A stretch of DNA of 61,957 nucleotides from the NCBI RefSeq assembly GCF_000384655.1, contig NZ_ARQI01000115.1, forward strand, positions 1 to 61,957, read 5' to 3'. The position numbers and the translations under genes were made by a program. A model generated the notes under the pieces. That model saw nothing but the letters and a program-made list of their open reading frames with translations, searched no databases and had not been told where the DNA came from. Positions 18,500-27,592 of this stretch are shown piece after piece. Numbering within the stretch: the first letter of the stretch is position 1; every line of letters starts with the position of its first letter. The stretch is from Brachyspira innocens ATCC 29796. GTDB lineage: Bacteria > Spirochaetota > Brachyspiria > Brachyspirales > Brachyspiraceae.

Positions 18500-19336
18500 A
18501 TGAAATTCTATAGAAGTACGAGAGATTTTTCTCGCTACCTCATAATCATTTGTCTATTCATAAGCATATGTTCATTTGCTGTTTATGGACAAACTTCTAG
18601 TGTTTACATGGAAACTAGACTACTTTACAACTTTGAAACATTAGATGAATGGCAGCCAATATCAAATGCTAGCCGTTTTATGTTTAGAGGTGATAGAACA
18701 AATGAAAATGGTGTTGTAATGAAATATCCTAATATGAGATTGTTCGCTACAAAACCATATGGTATGGGTAACCAAAGCTATAATTCAACTAATTCATTAT
18801 CAGTAAGTGTTTCTTTTTTCAGAAAATCTTATAACTTCTTTGACTTAGTTCCAACAGTACAAAAAATCATACCAGGAAAAGCTCAAACTTTTGATGTTTG
18901 GGTATGGGGTGGTAACTATGACTATACTATGGAAATGTTATTTGAAGACTATCGTGGTTATACTTATACATTGCCTTTAGGATCCATCAGATTTATCGGT
19001 TGGAGAAATATGAGTACAGCAGTACCATCTTTCATTCCTCAAGAAGAACCTTATGTACCTAGAGCAAAAGGTTTAAGATTTATGAATTTCCGTTTCTGGT
19101 CATCACCAGAGGAAAGAGCTGATAACTTTGTAGTTTTATTGGATTACTTCCAAACTGTTACAGATACATTTAGAGAAGCTTATGACGGTTCAGATATTGA
19201 AACTACATTAGGTCAGGAAGTTGGCGGAAGATCTTCTGAACAATATACAGAAGGTGGAGCTCAAGTAGTAGGCGAAGAAGGCGGTACAACTGCAACAGAT
19301 ACTACTGCAGAACAACCACAAGAAGCGCAACAATAA
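18500..19336 (+). CDS. FlaA-family periplasmic flagellar sheath protein
   Basis: A 278-residue exported protein: a basic N-terminus, hydrophobic segment and likely cleavage after AVYG near residue 31. The mature part has the FlaA fold pattern: NFETLDEWQP opening, FDVWVWGGNYDYTMEMLFEDYRG and FIGWRNMSTAVPSFI, then the end of the beta-sandwich (VVLLDYFQTVTDTFREAYDG). A Gly/Glu/Thr-rich acidic tail of about 45 residues follows. In spirochaetes FlaA coats the FlaB core of periplasmic flagella. A strong ribosome site and a consensus promoter precede it. It is cotranscribed with the second flaA-like gene 24 bp downstream. Confidence 0.85.
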   Translation: MKFYRSTRDFSRYLIIICLFISICSFAVYGQTSSVYMETRLLYNFETLDEWQPISNASRFMFRGDRTNENGVVMKYPNMRLFATKPYGMGNQSYNSTNSLSVSVSFFRKSYNFFDLVPTVQKIIPGKAQTFDVWVWGGNYDYTMEMLFEDYRGYTYTLPLGSIRFIGWRNMSTAVPSFIPQEEPYVPRAKGLRFMNFRFWSSPEERADNFVVLLDYFQTVTDTFREAYDGSDIETTLGQEVGGRSSEQYTEGGAQVVGEEGGTTATDTTAEQPQEAQQ

Positions 19337-19360
19337 GGTATAAGTAAGGAGAAGAATAAT

Positions 19361-20068
19361 ATGAAAAGATTAAGTATCTTGATAACAATGTTAATTCTAA
19401 CTGTTGCATTCTTGTTGTTTGCTCAAGATGCGGCTCAAACAGGTGAGCAAACTACTCAAAATGATCAAGGTGAAGATGGTAACAATTTTGTAACTGAAGC
19501 TATTACTAACTATTTAATAGATGATTTTGAATTCGCTAATACTTGGCAGGCTTCTATGCCTAGAGATTACGGCGTAGTTAGTATTATTCGTCGTGAAGGC
19601 GGTCCTGCTGACGTTGTAGCTGAAGGTGCTGAAAATAATAAATATATTTTGGGTGCTAAAGTAGAGTACTTCAGAACTGGTTATCCTTGGTTCTCTGTAA
19701 CTCCTCCTAGACCTGTTAAAATCCCTGGTTATACTAAAGAACTTAGTGTTTGGGTAGCAGGCCGTAACCACAATAATAAAATGAGTTTCTACGTTTATGA
19801 TATAAACGGAAAACCTCAGTCAGTTGGTAATGAAGCTCTTAACTTTATGGGTTGGAAAAATATAACTGTTCAAGTTCCTGCTAATATAAAACAAGAAGAT
19901 TTTAGAGGTCAGGTAGAACAAGGTATCAGCTTTATGGGTATACATGTTAAAGTTGATCCTAGAGATTCTTATGGTAAATACTATATCTATTTTGACCAAT
20001 TAATGGCTAAAACAGATATGTATCTAGAAACTTATAGAGAAGAAGACGATCCATTAGACACTTGGTAA
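19361..20068 (+). CDS. FlaA-family periplasmic flagellar sheath protein 2
   Basis: A 235-residue paralogue of the preceding protein. A signal peptide (cleavage after LFA, about residue 21) is followed by an acidic Gln/Thr linker and the FlaA domain: DDFEFANTWQ, LSVWVAGRNHNNKMSFYVYD, NFMGWKNITVQVPANI and IYFDQLMAKTDMYLETYREE. The tandem pair resembles flaA1-flaA2 arrangements of other spirochaetes; which one corresponds to which cannot be settled here. A strong AAGGAG lies upstream, and a terminator follows directly. Confidence 0.85.
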   Translation: MKRLSILITMLILTVAFLLFAQDAAQTGEQTTQNDQGEDGNNFVTEAITNYLIDDFEFANTWQASMPRDYGVVSIIRREGGPADVVAEGAENNKYILGAKVEYFRTGYPWFSVTPPRPVKIPGYTKELSVWVAGRNHNNKMSFYVYDINGKPQSVGNEALNFMGWKNITVQVPANIKQEDFRGQVEQGISFMGIHVKVDPRDSYGKYYIYFDQLMAKTDMYLETYREEDDPLDTW

Positions 20069-20091
20069 TAATTAAATAACAGAGAATATAA

Positions 20092-20120
20092 GGGCGGAGT
20101 ATATATACTTCGCCTTTTTT
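20092..20120 (+). terminator. Terminator of flaA operon
   Basis: GGCGGAGTA (20093-20101) pairs with TACTTCGCC (20106-20114) around a TATA loop, followed by TTTTTT. Confidence 0.9.
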
Positions 20121-20203
20121 ATTTTTTATAACTTGAAATTAATACAATTATATATTAAACTATAAAAATAGTTATAAAGAATATTATTTAAGTGAGTGTT
20201 ATT

Positions 20204-20347
20204 ATGTCGCATATAAATATATTATTGATTGTTGGTTTTGTGCTTCTTGCTGTATATTCAATTACTTCTAGAATAGTTAATAGCAGAGCCGAAAAAGATA
20301 AAAAAGAAAATGTAATAAATAATGATGATGAGAAAAATATTGAATAA
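20204..20347 (+). CDS. Small single-pass membrane protein, 47 aa
   Basis: A 47-residue frame: an N-terminal hydrophobic helix (about residues 4-22) followed by a charged Lys/Glu/Asp/Asn tail. It is placed 12 bp before another small membrane protein gene and mazG, all on the plus strand, so it is probably the first gene of that operon. No family is recognised. The short length fits small bitopic inner-membrane proteins. Ribosome site is weak (GAGTG). Confidence 0.5.
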   Translation: MSHINILLIVGFVLLAVYSITSRIVNSRAEKDKKENVINNDDEKNIE

Positions 20348-20359
20348 AAGGTTTTTTAT

Positions 20360-20872
20360 ATGTCAGAATTAGTTTTATATATAATAATAGGTGTAATATG
20401 TGCTATAATATCTCTTATACAAAAAGCCAATAAAAAGAATAAAGAAAATAAAAAATCTAAATCAAAAAATACAGTGAAAAATAATAATAAAAAAACTTAT
20501 ACTAATAAAAAAGTTAATAATAATGAAGAAGAAATATTCAGAGAGCTTAAAAAGAATATGGAGTCTCTAAAAAATTATAGTGAAGATACTTTAAGAAAAA
20601 ATACTGAACATCAAAAAGTATATACTTCCAATTATGAAACTTCAAATAATGACAGAGAGATGTTAGAACTGCAGCAAAAATATAATTCTAAAATATCTCA
20701 AATTAATAATATAAAAAAAGAAGAAACAGTTAATAATGCTTTCAAAGTATCAGAAAATAAAAGACATGTTAATCATATGCTCTCTTCATTAGATATAAAG
20801 AATGCTGTAATATATAATGCTATATTAGAACCAAAGAGAATTAACTATACAAGAAAATCAAAAATCAATTAA
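20360..20872 (+). CDS. Membrane-anchored hydrophilic protein, unknown function
   Basis: A 170-residue protein with one N-terminal transmembrane helix (about residues 3-20), then a very Lys/Asn-rich stretch. A helical, probably coiled-coil middle (REMLELQQKYNSKISQI) follows, and then a basic C-terminus containing HMLSSLDIKNAVIYNAILEPKR. That last phrase is like conserved tails in other spirochaetal membrane proteins, but I cannot name the family. It sits between the 47-aa gene and mazG and probably shares their transcript. Confidence 0.6.
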   Translation: MSELVLYIIIGVICAIISLIQKANKKNKENKKSKSKNTVKNNNKKTYTNKKVNNNEEEIFRELKKNMESLKNYSEDTLRKNTEHQKVYTSNYETSNNDREMLELQQKYNSKISQINNIKKEETVNNAFKVSENKRHVNHMLSSLDIKNAVIYNAILEPKRINYTRKSKIN

Positions 20873-20892
20873 ATACATATGGGCTTAAAATT

Positions 20893-21675
20893 ATGAATTC
20901 ATTTGAAGAATTAATATCTATAATAAAAAGATTACGCGGAGAAAACGGATGTGCTTGGGATAGAGAACAGACTTTTAAAAGTTTAATCCCATGTTTTTTA
21001 GAAGAATCTTATGAGCTTGTAGAGGCTATAAGTAATAAAGATTATGAGAATATTAAAGAAGAGCTTGGAGATGTACTTTTGCATGTTGTGTTTTTCTCAG
21101 AACTTGCAAGAGATGAAAATCAATTTAATATAGATGATGTTTGTAAAAATATTAATGAAAAACTTATAAGAAGGCACCCGCATGTATTTGGGGATAGTGA
21201 TGTTAAAGATGTTGAGGGCATACTTAAACAATGGGATAAAATAAAACAGACTGAAAAAAATAATTCTGGATTTAAAAGTGTTCTTGACGGTATTCCAAAA
21301 TCACTTCCTATAATGGAAAAATCTTATAAGATGATGAAAAAAGCTGCTGGTGTAGGATTTGAATATAAAAATATTGATGATTCGCTTGCAAAAATAGATG
21401 AAGAGCTTTCAGAAGTTAAAGAGGCCTATAATGAAAAAGATAAAGAACATTTAGAAGAAGAAATAGGCGATTTGATTATGACAGTTCTTGATTTTGCACG
21501 TATGAATAAAATTAATCCAGTGAACTCTTTAATAAAAGTTAATGAAAAATTCAGAAAAAGATTTAATTATGTTGAAAAAACAGCCTATGACATGAATAAA
21601 AAACTTGAAGATATGTCATTAGAAGAAATGGATAATCTTTGGAATGAATATAAAAAACAAGAGAGAGAAAAATAA
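20893..21675 (+). CDS. mazG: Nucleoside triphosphate pyrophosphohydrolase MazG
   Basis: A 260-residue two-domain MazG that hydrolyses NTPs/dNTPs to NMPs plus pyrophosphate, cleaning the pool and affecting (p)ppGpp stress signalling. The N-terminal domain has the opening CAWDREQTFKSL and metal-binding EESYELVEAI plus EELGDVLLHVVF. The C-terminal domain repeats this as EELSEVKEA and EEEIGDLIMTVLDF. It ends with NLWNEYKKQER, as in typical MazG (ELDALWEEAK). It follows the small membrane genes by 20 bp. Confidence 0.93.
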   Translation: MNSFEELISIIKRLRGENGCAWDREQTFKSLIPCFLEESYELVEAISNKDYENIKEELGDVLLHVVFFSELARDENQFNIDDVCKNINEKLIRRHPHVFGDSDVKDVEGILKQWDKIKQTEKNNSGFKSVLDGIPKSLPIMEKSYKMMKKAAGVGFEYKNIDDSLAKIDEELSEVKEAYNEKDKEHLEEEIGDLIMTVLDFARMNKINPVNSLIKVNEKFRKRFNYVEKTAYDMNKKLEDMSLEEMDNLWNEYKKQEREK

Positions 21676-21773
21676 TATCCAATTTTTTTAACAATAAAAT
21701 AAAAAAAATAATATATTTATTACATATATAAATTTAAATAACAGAATTATTATTTTTGTTTTTTATATTTTTA

Positions 21774-21802
21774 TTGCAAGAATTTTAAGTTTATATTATA
21801 AT
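21774..21802 (+). promoter_or_regulatory. Promoter of ankyrin gene
   Basis: TTGCAA, a 17-nt spacer and a perfect TATAAT, about 30 nt before the ankyrin gene start. Confidence 0.55.
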
Positions 21803-21832
21803 AATAATACACTAAATGATGGGGTTTGTTTA

Positions 21833-22261
21833 ATGGCTATTAATGCTAATTTGTACAAAAGATCTAAGCTATATGATTTACTTTCAAAAATTTTAAAGAA
21901 GAAAGATGATGAAAACTTTAATATGAAAGAGCATGTTGATAAGGCATTAGAGATTATAGATAAAAGTACAGAGGAAGAAGTTAATTATGCTGACAATAAA
22001 ATAAGCTGTCTGCATTTAGCTGTTCAAACTGGAAGTCCTGATATAGTTGCTGCCTTAATTGCTAAAGGAGCTGATGTTAATGCTATTAATGAAAGAGGAG
22101 TAAGTCCGCTTCATTTGGCTATTATTAAAAATCAGCCTGAAGAAGTTATTAAAATACTTTTAGATAATGGGGCAGATTATAACAGAGAAGAGGCAAATTT
22201 TTCTGCTATGATGCTTGCTGAGATAATGAATGCTCCATATATGCATTTGTTTAAAAAATAA
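21833..22261 (+). CDS. Ankyrin-repeat protein
   Basis: A 142-residue cytosolic protein with two clear ankyrin repeats: SCLHLAVQTGSPDIVAALIA followed by KGADVNAINERG, and SPLHLAIIKNQPEEVIKIL followed by DNGADYN. A degenerate third repeat (FSAMMLAEIMNAPYM) closes the stack. The first ~55 residues are a helical cap. Brachyspira genomes are rich in such proteins, and their partners are unknown. It is monocistronic, with its own promoter and terminator. Confidence 0.85.
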   Translation: MAINANLYKRSKLYDLLSKILKKKDDENFNMKEHVDKALEIIDKSTEEEVNYADNKISCLHLAVQTGSPDIVAALIAKGADVNAINERGVSPLHLAIIKNQPEEVIKILLDNGADYNREEANFSAMMLAEIMNAPYMHLFKK

Positions 22262-22277
22262 TTTTATTTTTCATATA

Positions 22278-22315
22278 ATAAGAGCCTAATTATAAAATTA
22301 GGCTCTTATTTTTTT
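22278..22315. terminator. Bidirectional terminator
   Basis: ATAAGAGCCTAAT (22278-22290) pairs perfectly over 13 bp with ATTAGGCTCTTAT (22297-22309), followed by seven T residues on the plus strand. It lies between the convergent ankyrin and nucleotidase genes. Confidence 0.9.
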
Positions 22316-22325
22316 ATTTAAGTTT

Positions 22326-23873
22326 TTATTCAAATATTACTCTAGGTTTTTCATCTATATAATTTGCTGGTATATTATCAAGTTTTTTTATCTGTGATAT
22401 TAGAGCATCTCTTATATCATTTCCAGTCATGATAATATTTTTTCCTTTTCTTCCTATAGGATTATTTTCGCTGTCAGCATATCCATCCCCGCCGTCCAAA
22501 ATATAATCAGACATTACTATATTATAATCTTTATTTTCTGTAATATCCTCTCCATTTAGTTTGGCAGATATCAATTCTCCTTCGGCACTATATACTATTT
22601 CAACACCTCTTGAATACTGAAGAAAACCGCCGCCGCCTCTTTTTGCAGCAGATATTTTTATCATATCAAGCAAATCTTTTCCATTTAATGAAAGAGTTAC
22701 AGCCTGATTATTAAAAGGAAAGAATTCATTTTGTATTTTTCCAAGAGTAATATCTCCTGCTGGAAGAGATGTTCTTAATGCCCCAGAGTTTATTATAGCT
22801 ATATCTATATTGTCATAAGAATCAAGCACCAAATCGCAGGCAAAGTTTCCTATAGCCATAGAATTAGTTCTTATTCCGTCTTGAGGAAGTTCAACAGGCA
22901 AAGTACCTATTCTTACATTAAACTCTTTATCAACAGTACCTTTCATCTCATCAATAAATGCGAGCATATCTTTATCCTGTTCTATATTCTGATCCATTAA
23001 TACCAATTTATAATCAAAACCGTTTACAGTGCCGTTACTAACGCTTAAATTAATATCTCCTAAATACTTTCCATAACAGCCAGTCTGCACTATAGGAGTA
23101 CCATTTACAATATCAGCTTCCTGAAGTTCTGTATGACTGTGTCCGCCTATTATTATATCAAATGTATTTGGCATAGCTTCTGCTACTTTTTTATCCATTT
23201 CATAGCCTATATGACTTAATAGTATTGTAACATCGTTAGTGGTATTAAGAGGGGTTGATTTTATAAAGTTTTTTAATGCCTGTATTTCTTCTTCAAATAC
23301 TAAATCTTTTACACTTGAAGAACTATAAACAGGCTCTGTAGTTGTTACCCCTATTACAGCAACATTAAGGCCATTAACATTTGTAACTATATAAGGCTTA
23401 GCATAATAACTATTATCAGCTTTATTTTTTATATTGACAGAAAGTGTTGGAAATTTTCTTTCTTTCATTATTTCTGTAAAATTATCAAGTCCGTAATCTA
23501 CAAAATGATTTCCTATAGTTACAGCATCTACACCTATCATATTCATTATATCCACTTCGTCTCTTCCCTGAAACACTGTAGAATAAACGCTTCCAGTAAT
23601 AGTATCTCCAGCATGAAGAACTAATACATTATCATTAGTAGATTTTACTTGTTTTATGTAAGCAGCTCTTCTAGAAGCTCCGTACATATAGTTAGTTTCA
23701 GGCGGGTTTACTTCTTTGTTTACAACTCTTTCTTCTTCATCTTTACCATGTGTATCATTCATATGTATTATAGTAAGAGTTCCAGTATTTCCCGTTTTTT
23801 TGGAAGATGAACAAGAAAATGAAAATAAAATAATCATAATCAATATGAAGGCAAATTTAAATTGTTTTTTCAT
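22326..23873 (-). CDS. UshA-like 5'-nucleotidase lipoprotein
   Basis: A 515-residue periplasmic or surface lipoprotein: signal peptide with lipobox FSC near residue 21. The calcineurin-like metallophosphatase domain contains IHMNDTHG, LHAGDTITGS, TIGNHFVDYG (family GNHEFD), LLSHIG and IIGGHSHT. The C-terminal 5'-nucleotidase domain has NSGALRTSLPAGDIT and SDYILDGGDGY. It would dephosphorylate extracellular nucleotides to nucleosides for uptake, matching the nucleoside operon at 54.7-60.9 kb. The start at 23873 is chosen for GAAGGAG 6-7 nt upstream. Note GNHFVDYG in place of the usual GNHEFDYG. Confidence 0.9.
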   Translation of the reverse strand: MKKQFKFAFILIMIILFSFSCSSSKKTGNTGTLTIIHMNDTHGKDEEERVVNKEVNPPETNYMYGASRRAAYIKQVKSTNDNVLVLHAGDTITGSVYSTVFQGRDEVDIMNMIGVDAVTIGNHFVDYGLDNFTEIMKERKFPTLSVNIKNKADNSYYAKPYIVTNVNGLNVAVIGVTTTEPVYSSSSVKDLVFEEEIQALKNFIKSTPLNTTNDVTILLSHIGYEMDKKVAEAMPNTFDIIIGGHSHTELQEADIVNGTPIVQTGCYGKYLGDINLSVSNGTVNGFDYKLVLMDQNIEQDKDMLAFIDEMKGTVDKEFNVRIGTLPVELPQDGIRTNSMAIGNFACDLVLDSYDNIDIAIINSGALRTSLPAGDITLGKIQNEFFPFNNQAVTLSLNGKDLLDMIKISAAKRGGGGFLQYSRGVEIVYSAEGELISAKLNGEDITENKDYNIVMSDYILDGGDGYADSENNPIGRKGKNIIMTGNDIRDALISQIKKLDNIPANYIDEKPRVIFE

Positions 23874-24017
23874 ATTGCTCTCCTTCAAAAGAAAAATTTA
23901 TAACTTTATTAAAATTATATACAATTTATTTTTGTTTTCAATACTATAGAAAATAATTACTGGATATTTTTATGAAATTTATTATATTTGGTTATTATAT
24001 TAGATTAAGATTTATAT

Positions 24018-25061
24018 ATGCGGAAAAAAAATTTTATGGGCATTATTAAGAAGACAGATAAAAAAGAGAAGAATAATAAAACAAAAAAAATAGAAATAAG
24101 CAAAGAAGAACTTGAGGCAAGAGAGATACCATTACTTTTTAGTATTGTTAATTTTTCTTCAAATATTCCAATTTCTATGTATGCCGATACTATAGGAATA
24201 AAAACTGCCGAATCCTCATACAGAGGTGCTATGCATTCTGAAGCAAATAGAAATATAAGTGAAGAATATCTTTTAAACTCAAAAAAATCACCTATAGATT
24301 TATCGGTTTTGTATAATGTTTCAGGATATTCATCATTTCCTATAGATGCTTCTTTAAGCAATAGAATACTTCTTGAAGAGGAAGTTCATAAAAAAGGAAA
24401 TGCTGTAAAACTTCCTCCTTATAAAAATATTAATGCCCCTATAGGTTCAGTAATAAGGTCAAGAAGAAGCAGAAGAGATTTTAAGGGCAAACCTCTCACT
24501 TTAAGCGATTTATCTACTCTTCTATACTATGGAGATGGTATTTCTGGAGATTTTGATTTTAAGCTAAATAAAGATGAATACAGCACTATAACATTTGGAG
24601 ATAAATATATATCAAAACTCCGTACAGCTCCTTCTGGAGGAGGGCTTTATCCTATATATCTTTATATAGCAGCTCTTAATATAAATAATCTTGATAAAGG
24701 AATATACAAATATATGCCTTTTACTCATTCTCTTGAAAAAATTAAATTATTTAGTGATAAAGATTTAGAGAATTATTATAACAGTAATGTTTTTGGGGGC
24801 GATATAGATTTAAGAAAAACGGCTTTATCTATTTATTATGTATATAGTTTATATGAAAACTCTAGAAAGTATGGCGATATGGCACTTCAGTTTGCATTGA
24901 TAGAAACGGGGGAAATTACTCAAAATATACAGCTTACAGCAGCAGCAAGCGGTATTTTAGCATGCGATATCGGAGGATTTAATAAAACTTTATCCGAAGA
25001 GTTTTTAAATATTGACGGACAAACTAATCATGTTGTGCATCTTACTTTGCTTTCAAAATGA
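24018..25061 (+). CDS. sagB: SagB-type azoline dehydrogenase
   Basis: A 347-residue FMN-dependent nitroreductase-like enzyme of the SagB family, which oxidises thiazolines/oxazolines to thiazoles/oxazoles on a ribosomal peptide. Family marks are RSRRSRRDFKGKPLTLSDLSTLLYYGDG, RTAPSGGGLYPIYLY, and the C-terminal ALIETGEITQNIQLTAAASGI followed by CDIGGF. The first ~130 residues, which include a Lys-rich opening, correspond to the N-terminal region of SagB. An alternative start is the Met at 24036; neither has a good ribosome site. It is the first gene of the streptolysin-S-like cluster, 54 bp before the SagC-type gene. Confidence 0.88.
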   Translation: MRKKNFMGIIKKTDKKEKNNKTKKIEISKEELEAREIPLLFSIVNFSSNIPISMYADTIGIKTAESSYRGAMHSEANRNISEEYLLNSKKSPIDLSVLYNVSGYSSFPIDASLSNRILLEEEVHKKGNAVKLPPYKNINAPIGSVIRSRRSRRDFKGKPLTLSDLSTLLYYGDGISGDFDFKLNKDEYSTITFGDKYISKLRTAPSGGGLYPIYLYIAALNINNLDKGIYKYMPFTHSLEKIKLFSDKDLENYYNSNVFGGDIDLRKTALSIYYVYSLYENSRKYGDMALQFALIETGEITQNIQLTAAASGILACDIGGFNKTLSEEFLNIDGQTNHVVHLTLLSK

Positions 25062-25115
25062 TTGTTTAATAAGAATTATAAATTTAATAAAAAATAAATA
25101 ATAGGTTGATTTTGT

Positions 25116-26207
25116 ATGGCTAAAAAGAATATTAAACTTTATGATAATGTAAGTGTTTTTTTCAGTTCTGATAATGAGATAAGATTTAGAAAGGGTATAT
25201 GGAACTTTGAAGAGGCTTCTTTAACTTTAGATGATTTAAATGATAATATGAAAGAAGTTATAACATTTATTGCAAATGAACTTTTTGATGATAAACTTAT
25301 ATCTTTTGACGATATAGTAAAAAAATTTTCTTTAGATGAAAATGACAGCAATTTATTAAATGATATTATATCTTCTTTGATTGGAAACAGATTTTTAGAG
25401 TATGATGATAAAAAAAATAATATGCAAAATACTCTTTATGAGCTTATAGGCGAATATTTTTATGATATTCCAGATGAAAGCAAAATAGAAAAAAATAAAA
25501 TAATGTTTATAACTGATAATGACAGATTAAAAGATTATGCCTTACTAGTATCTAAAGATATATATATAAATCTTGATATTATGAGTGCTGATGATATAAA
25601 AAAAATAGAAAAATCTAATCTTACAGATACAACAGATGCTATCGAAAATATAGAAATAAAAAAAGAATTATTAAAGTTATTTGATAATATATCATGCGTA
25701 GTTATAAGTGTAGAGAAACCAAGACTTAATTTGCTTAGAAATATTAATAGGCTTCTTCTCGATAAATCAGTACCAATAGTTATATCAATACTGGACGGAC
25801 CATTTTTAAATATTACAACTATAAAGGGAAAAGAAACAGCTTGTTATGAATGCTTTGAAAATAGAGTTATAGCAAGAAATGAAAGTTTGTTAGTTTATAA
25901 TAAATTTGTTAAGCAGACTATGAACTTTAAAATAAAAAATAAAAGAACTTATATAACACCTATTTTGCAAAGTTTTACTTCTATTGCTTTGTATGAAGCA
26001 TTTTTATTTGCGGCTATAGGTAAATGCAAATTATCAGGACGTGTTATTAATGTTTATATACCTTCTATAGAGATTCAAGTTCAGGATTTGCTTAGAGTGC
26101 CTTTCTGTCCAGCTTGCGGTCATATAAGTAAGGCAAAATATAATGAAATGTATACTTCATCGAAAGAGGTTATAGAAAAGTTTGCAAGTAAGGTTATAGT
26201 GAAATGA
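25116..26207 (+). CDS. sagC: SagC-type cyclodehydratase partner (leader-binding)
   Basis: A 363-residue ThiF/E1-like protein of the TOMM cyclodehydratase partner family. Such proteins bind the precursor leader through an N-terminal RiPP recognition element and activate the YcaO enzyme. Here the N-terminal ~95 residues form the small winged-helix-like region. A Rossmann-like middle follows. Two Cys pairs, C243-x2-C246 (CYECF) and C331-x2-C334 (CPAC), can form the structural zinc site of this family. It lies between the SagB- and YcaO-type genes, 38 bp before the latter. Confidence 0.82.
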   Translation: MAKKNIKLYDNVSVFFSSDNEIRFRKGIWNFEEASLTLDDLNDNMKEVITFIANELFDDKLISFDDIVKKFSLDENDSNLLNDIISSLIGNRFLEYDDKKNNMQNTLYELIGEYFYDIPDESKIEKNKIMFITDNDRLKDYALLVSKDIYINLDIMSADDIKKIEKSNLTDTTDAIENIEIKKELLKLFDNISCVVISVEKPRLNLLRNINRLLLDKSVPIVISILDGPFLNITTIKGKETACYECFENRVIARNESLLVYNKFVKQTMNFKIKNKRTYITPILQSFTSIALYEAFLFAAIGKCKLSGRVINVYIPSIEIQVQDLLRVPFCPACGHISKAKYNEMYTSSKEVIEKFASKVIVK

Positions 26208-26245
26208 TAAAAGATAAATGATTAAATAAAAAACGGACAAAGTAT

Positions 26246-27592
26246 ATGCTTAATTATTACCCAAGTCATAAAAACATTTTAAATAAATATAATTCTATAT
26301 GCGGACATCAGACTGGTATAATGGATTCTCTTATTATAATGCAGGCTAATTCTGTGATTGCTGAGAATATTAATACCTGTACAGCAATGCTTCCTAATTA
26401 TCATAAAATATTATTGGGAGATAATGCTTTGGTAAATTATCATCTTTCAGGATATGGTATTTATAGAGATGAGGCTGTTATAAGATTATTAGGTGAAGGT
26501 ATTGAGAGATATGCTTTATTTACTTCAAATTTATATTTTGAAGAAAAACTTAAATATCTTTCTTACAATCAATTAAAAGAAAAATATCCAGATAATGTTA
26601 TACCTTTTGAATATGTTAAAATATATACAGATGATGATTTAAATAAATTAAATAGCATAGGCATTTTAGAAAATATTACAGAAGATGATGTACTTTCTTG
26701 GGTGCTTCTTCCATCTTTATTTGACAGTAAAAAAGAATATTATGTACCAGCACAGAATTTCTTTTTATCACATATGATAAGAAGAGATAAAAAAGAGAAA
26801 GTATTTATAGGCGGATTTTCAAAGGGAAGTGCCAGTCATAAAAATATTTATCTTGCTTTAAAATCGGCTATTAATGAGATAATAGAATGCGATGCATGCA
26901 TGATAAAGTGGTATACAAAAAGCAAGGTTAAAGAAGTTATTATTGATGATGATATACTTAATGAATCTATTAACATGATTCTTAAAGATATTGATTATAA
27001 AATAAGGGTATTTGATTATACAGCTGATAATAATTTGGGCTATGTTTTTACTGTTATGCTTATAAATAAAAGTGAAAAAACTCCTTATATTGCAGTAGGT
27101 GCTTCTTCTGGGCTTAATCCTAGAAAGGTAATATACAGGGCTTTTATGGAGGCTTTGGCTATACTTACATTAAATATTAACGGAGCATTATCTATGCCTA
27201 GTGATTATTTGGAAACTGTATCAGAAAAAAATTATCTTAATCTTGACAGCAATGTTAATTATTGGGCTAATTTAGAAAATAAAGATAAAAAATTAAAATT
27301 CATTAATAGCAAAATTTCAGAAAAAATTGAATTAAAAAAATATAAAAATCTTGAAGTTAATACTCAAAAAGATCTGGAATATTTATTAAAAGGGCTTTGT
27401 AATATTTCAAAATATGCTGTTTATTTGGATATTACACCTTCTGAAATAGAAAATAAAGATCTTTGTGTTATGAGAGTTTATATACCAGAGCTTGTGCAGA
27501 TGTCTATGCCTGCTTTTCCTTATAGTAATCACCCTAGGATAATTCAAAATGGAGGAATATCAAATAATGAATTCCCGCATCCATTACCTTAG
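26246..27592 (+). CDS. sagD: YcaO cyclodehydratase, SagD type
   Basis: A 448-residue YcaO protein: ATP-dependent cyclisation of Cys/Ser/Thr side chains onto the preceding amide carbonyl. Hallmarks are LLGEGIERYALF (about residue 80), GFSKGSASHKNIYLALKSAI then NEIIECDACMIKWY (about 190-225), and GASSGLNPRKVIYRAFMEALAIL (about 285-310). The C-terminus is PHPLP, an exact PxPxP tail as required for catalysis in azoline-forming YcaO enzymes. The gene end overlaps the following CPBP protease gene, so the two are translationally coupled. Confidence 0.92.
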   Translation: MLNYYPSHKNILNKYNSICGHQTGIMDSLIIMQANSVIAENINTCTAMLPNYHKILLGDNALVNYHLSGYGIYRDEAVIRLLGEGIERYALFTSNLYFEEKLKYLSYNQLKEKYPDNVIPFEYVKIYTDDDLNKLNSIGILENITEDDVLSWVLLPSLFDSKKEYYVPAQNFFLSHMIRRDKKEKVFIGGFSKGSASHKNIYLALKSAINEIIECDACMIKWYTKSKVKEVIIDDDILNESINMILKDIDYKIRVFDYTADNNLGYVFTVMLINKSEKTPYIAVGASSGLNPRKVIYRAFMEALAILTLNINGALSMPSDYLETVSEKNYLNLDSNVNYWANLENKDKKLKFINSKISEKIELKKYKNLEVNTQKDLEYLLKGLCNISKYAVYLDITPSEIENKDLCVMRVYIPELVQMSMPAFPYSNHPRIIQNGGISNNEFPHPLP

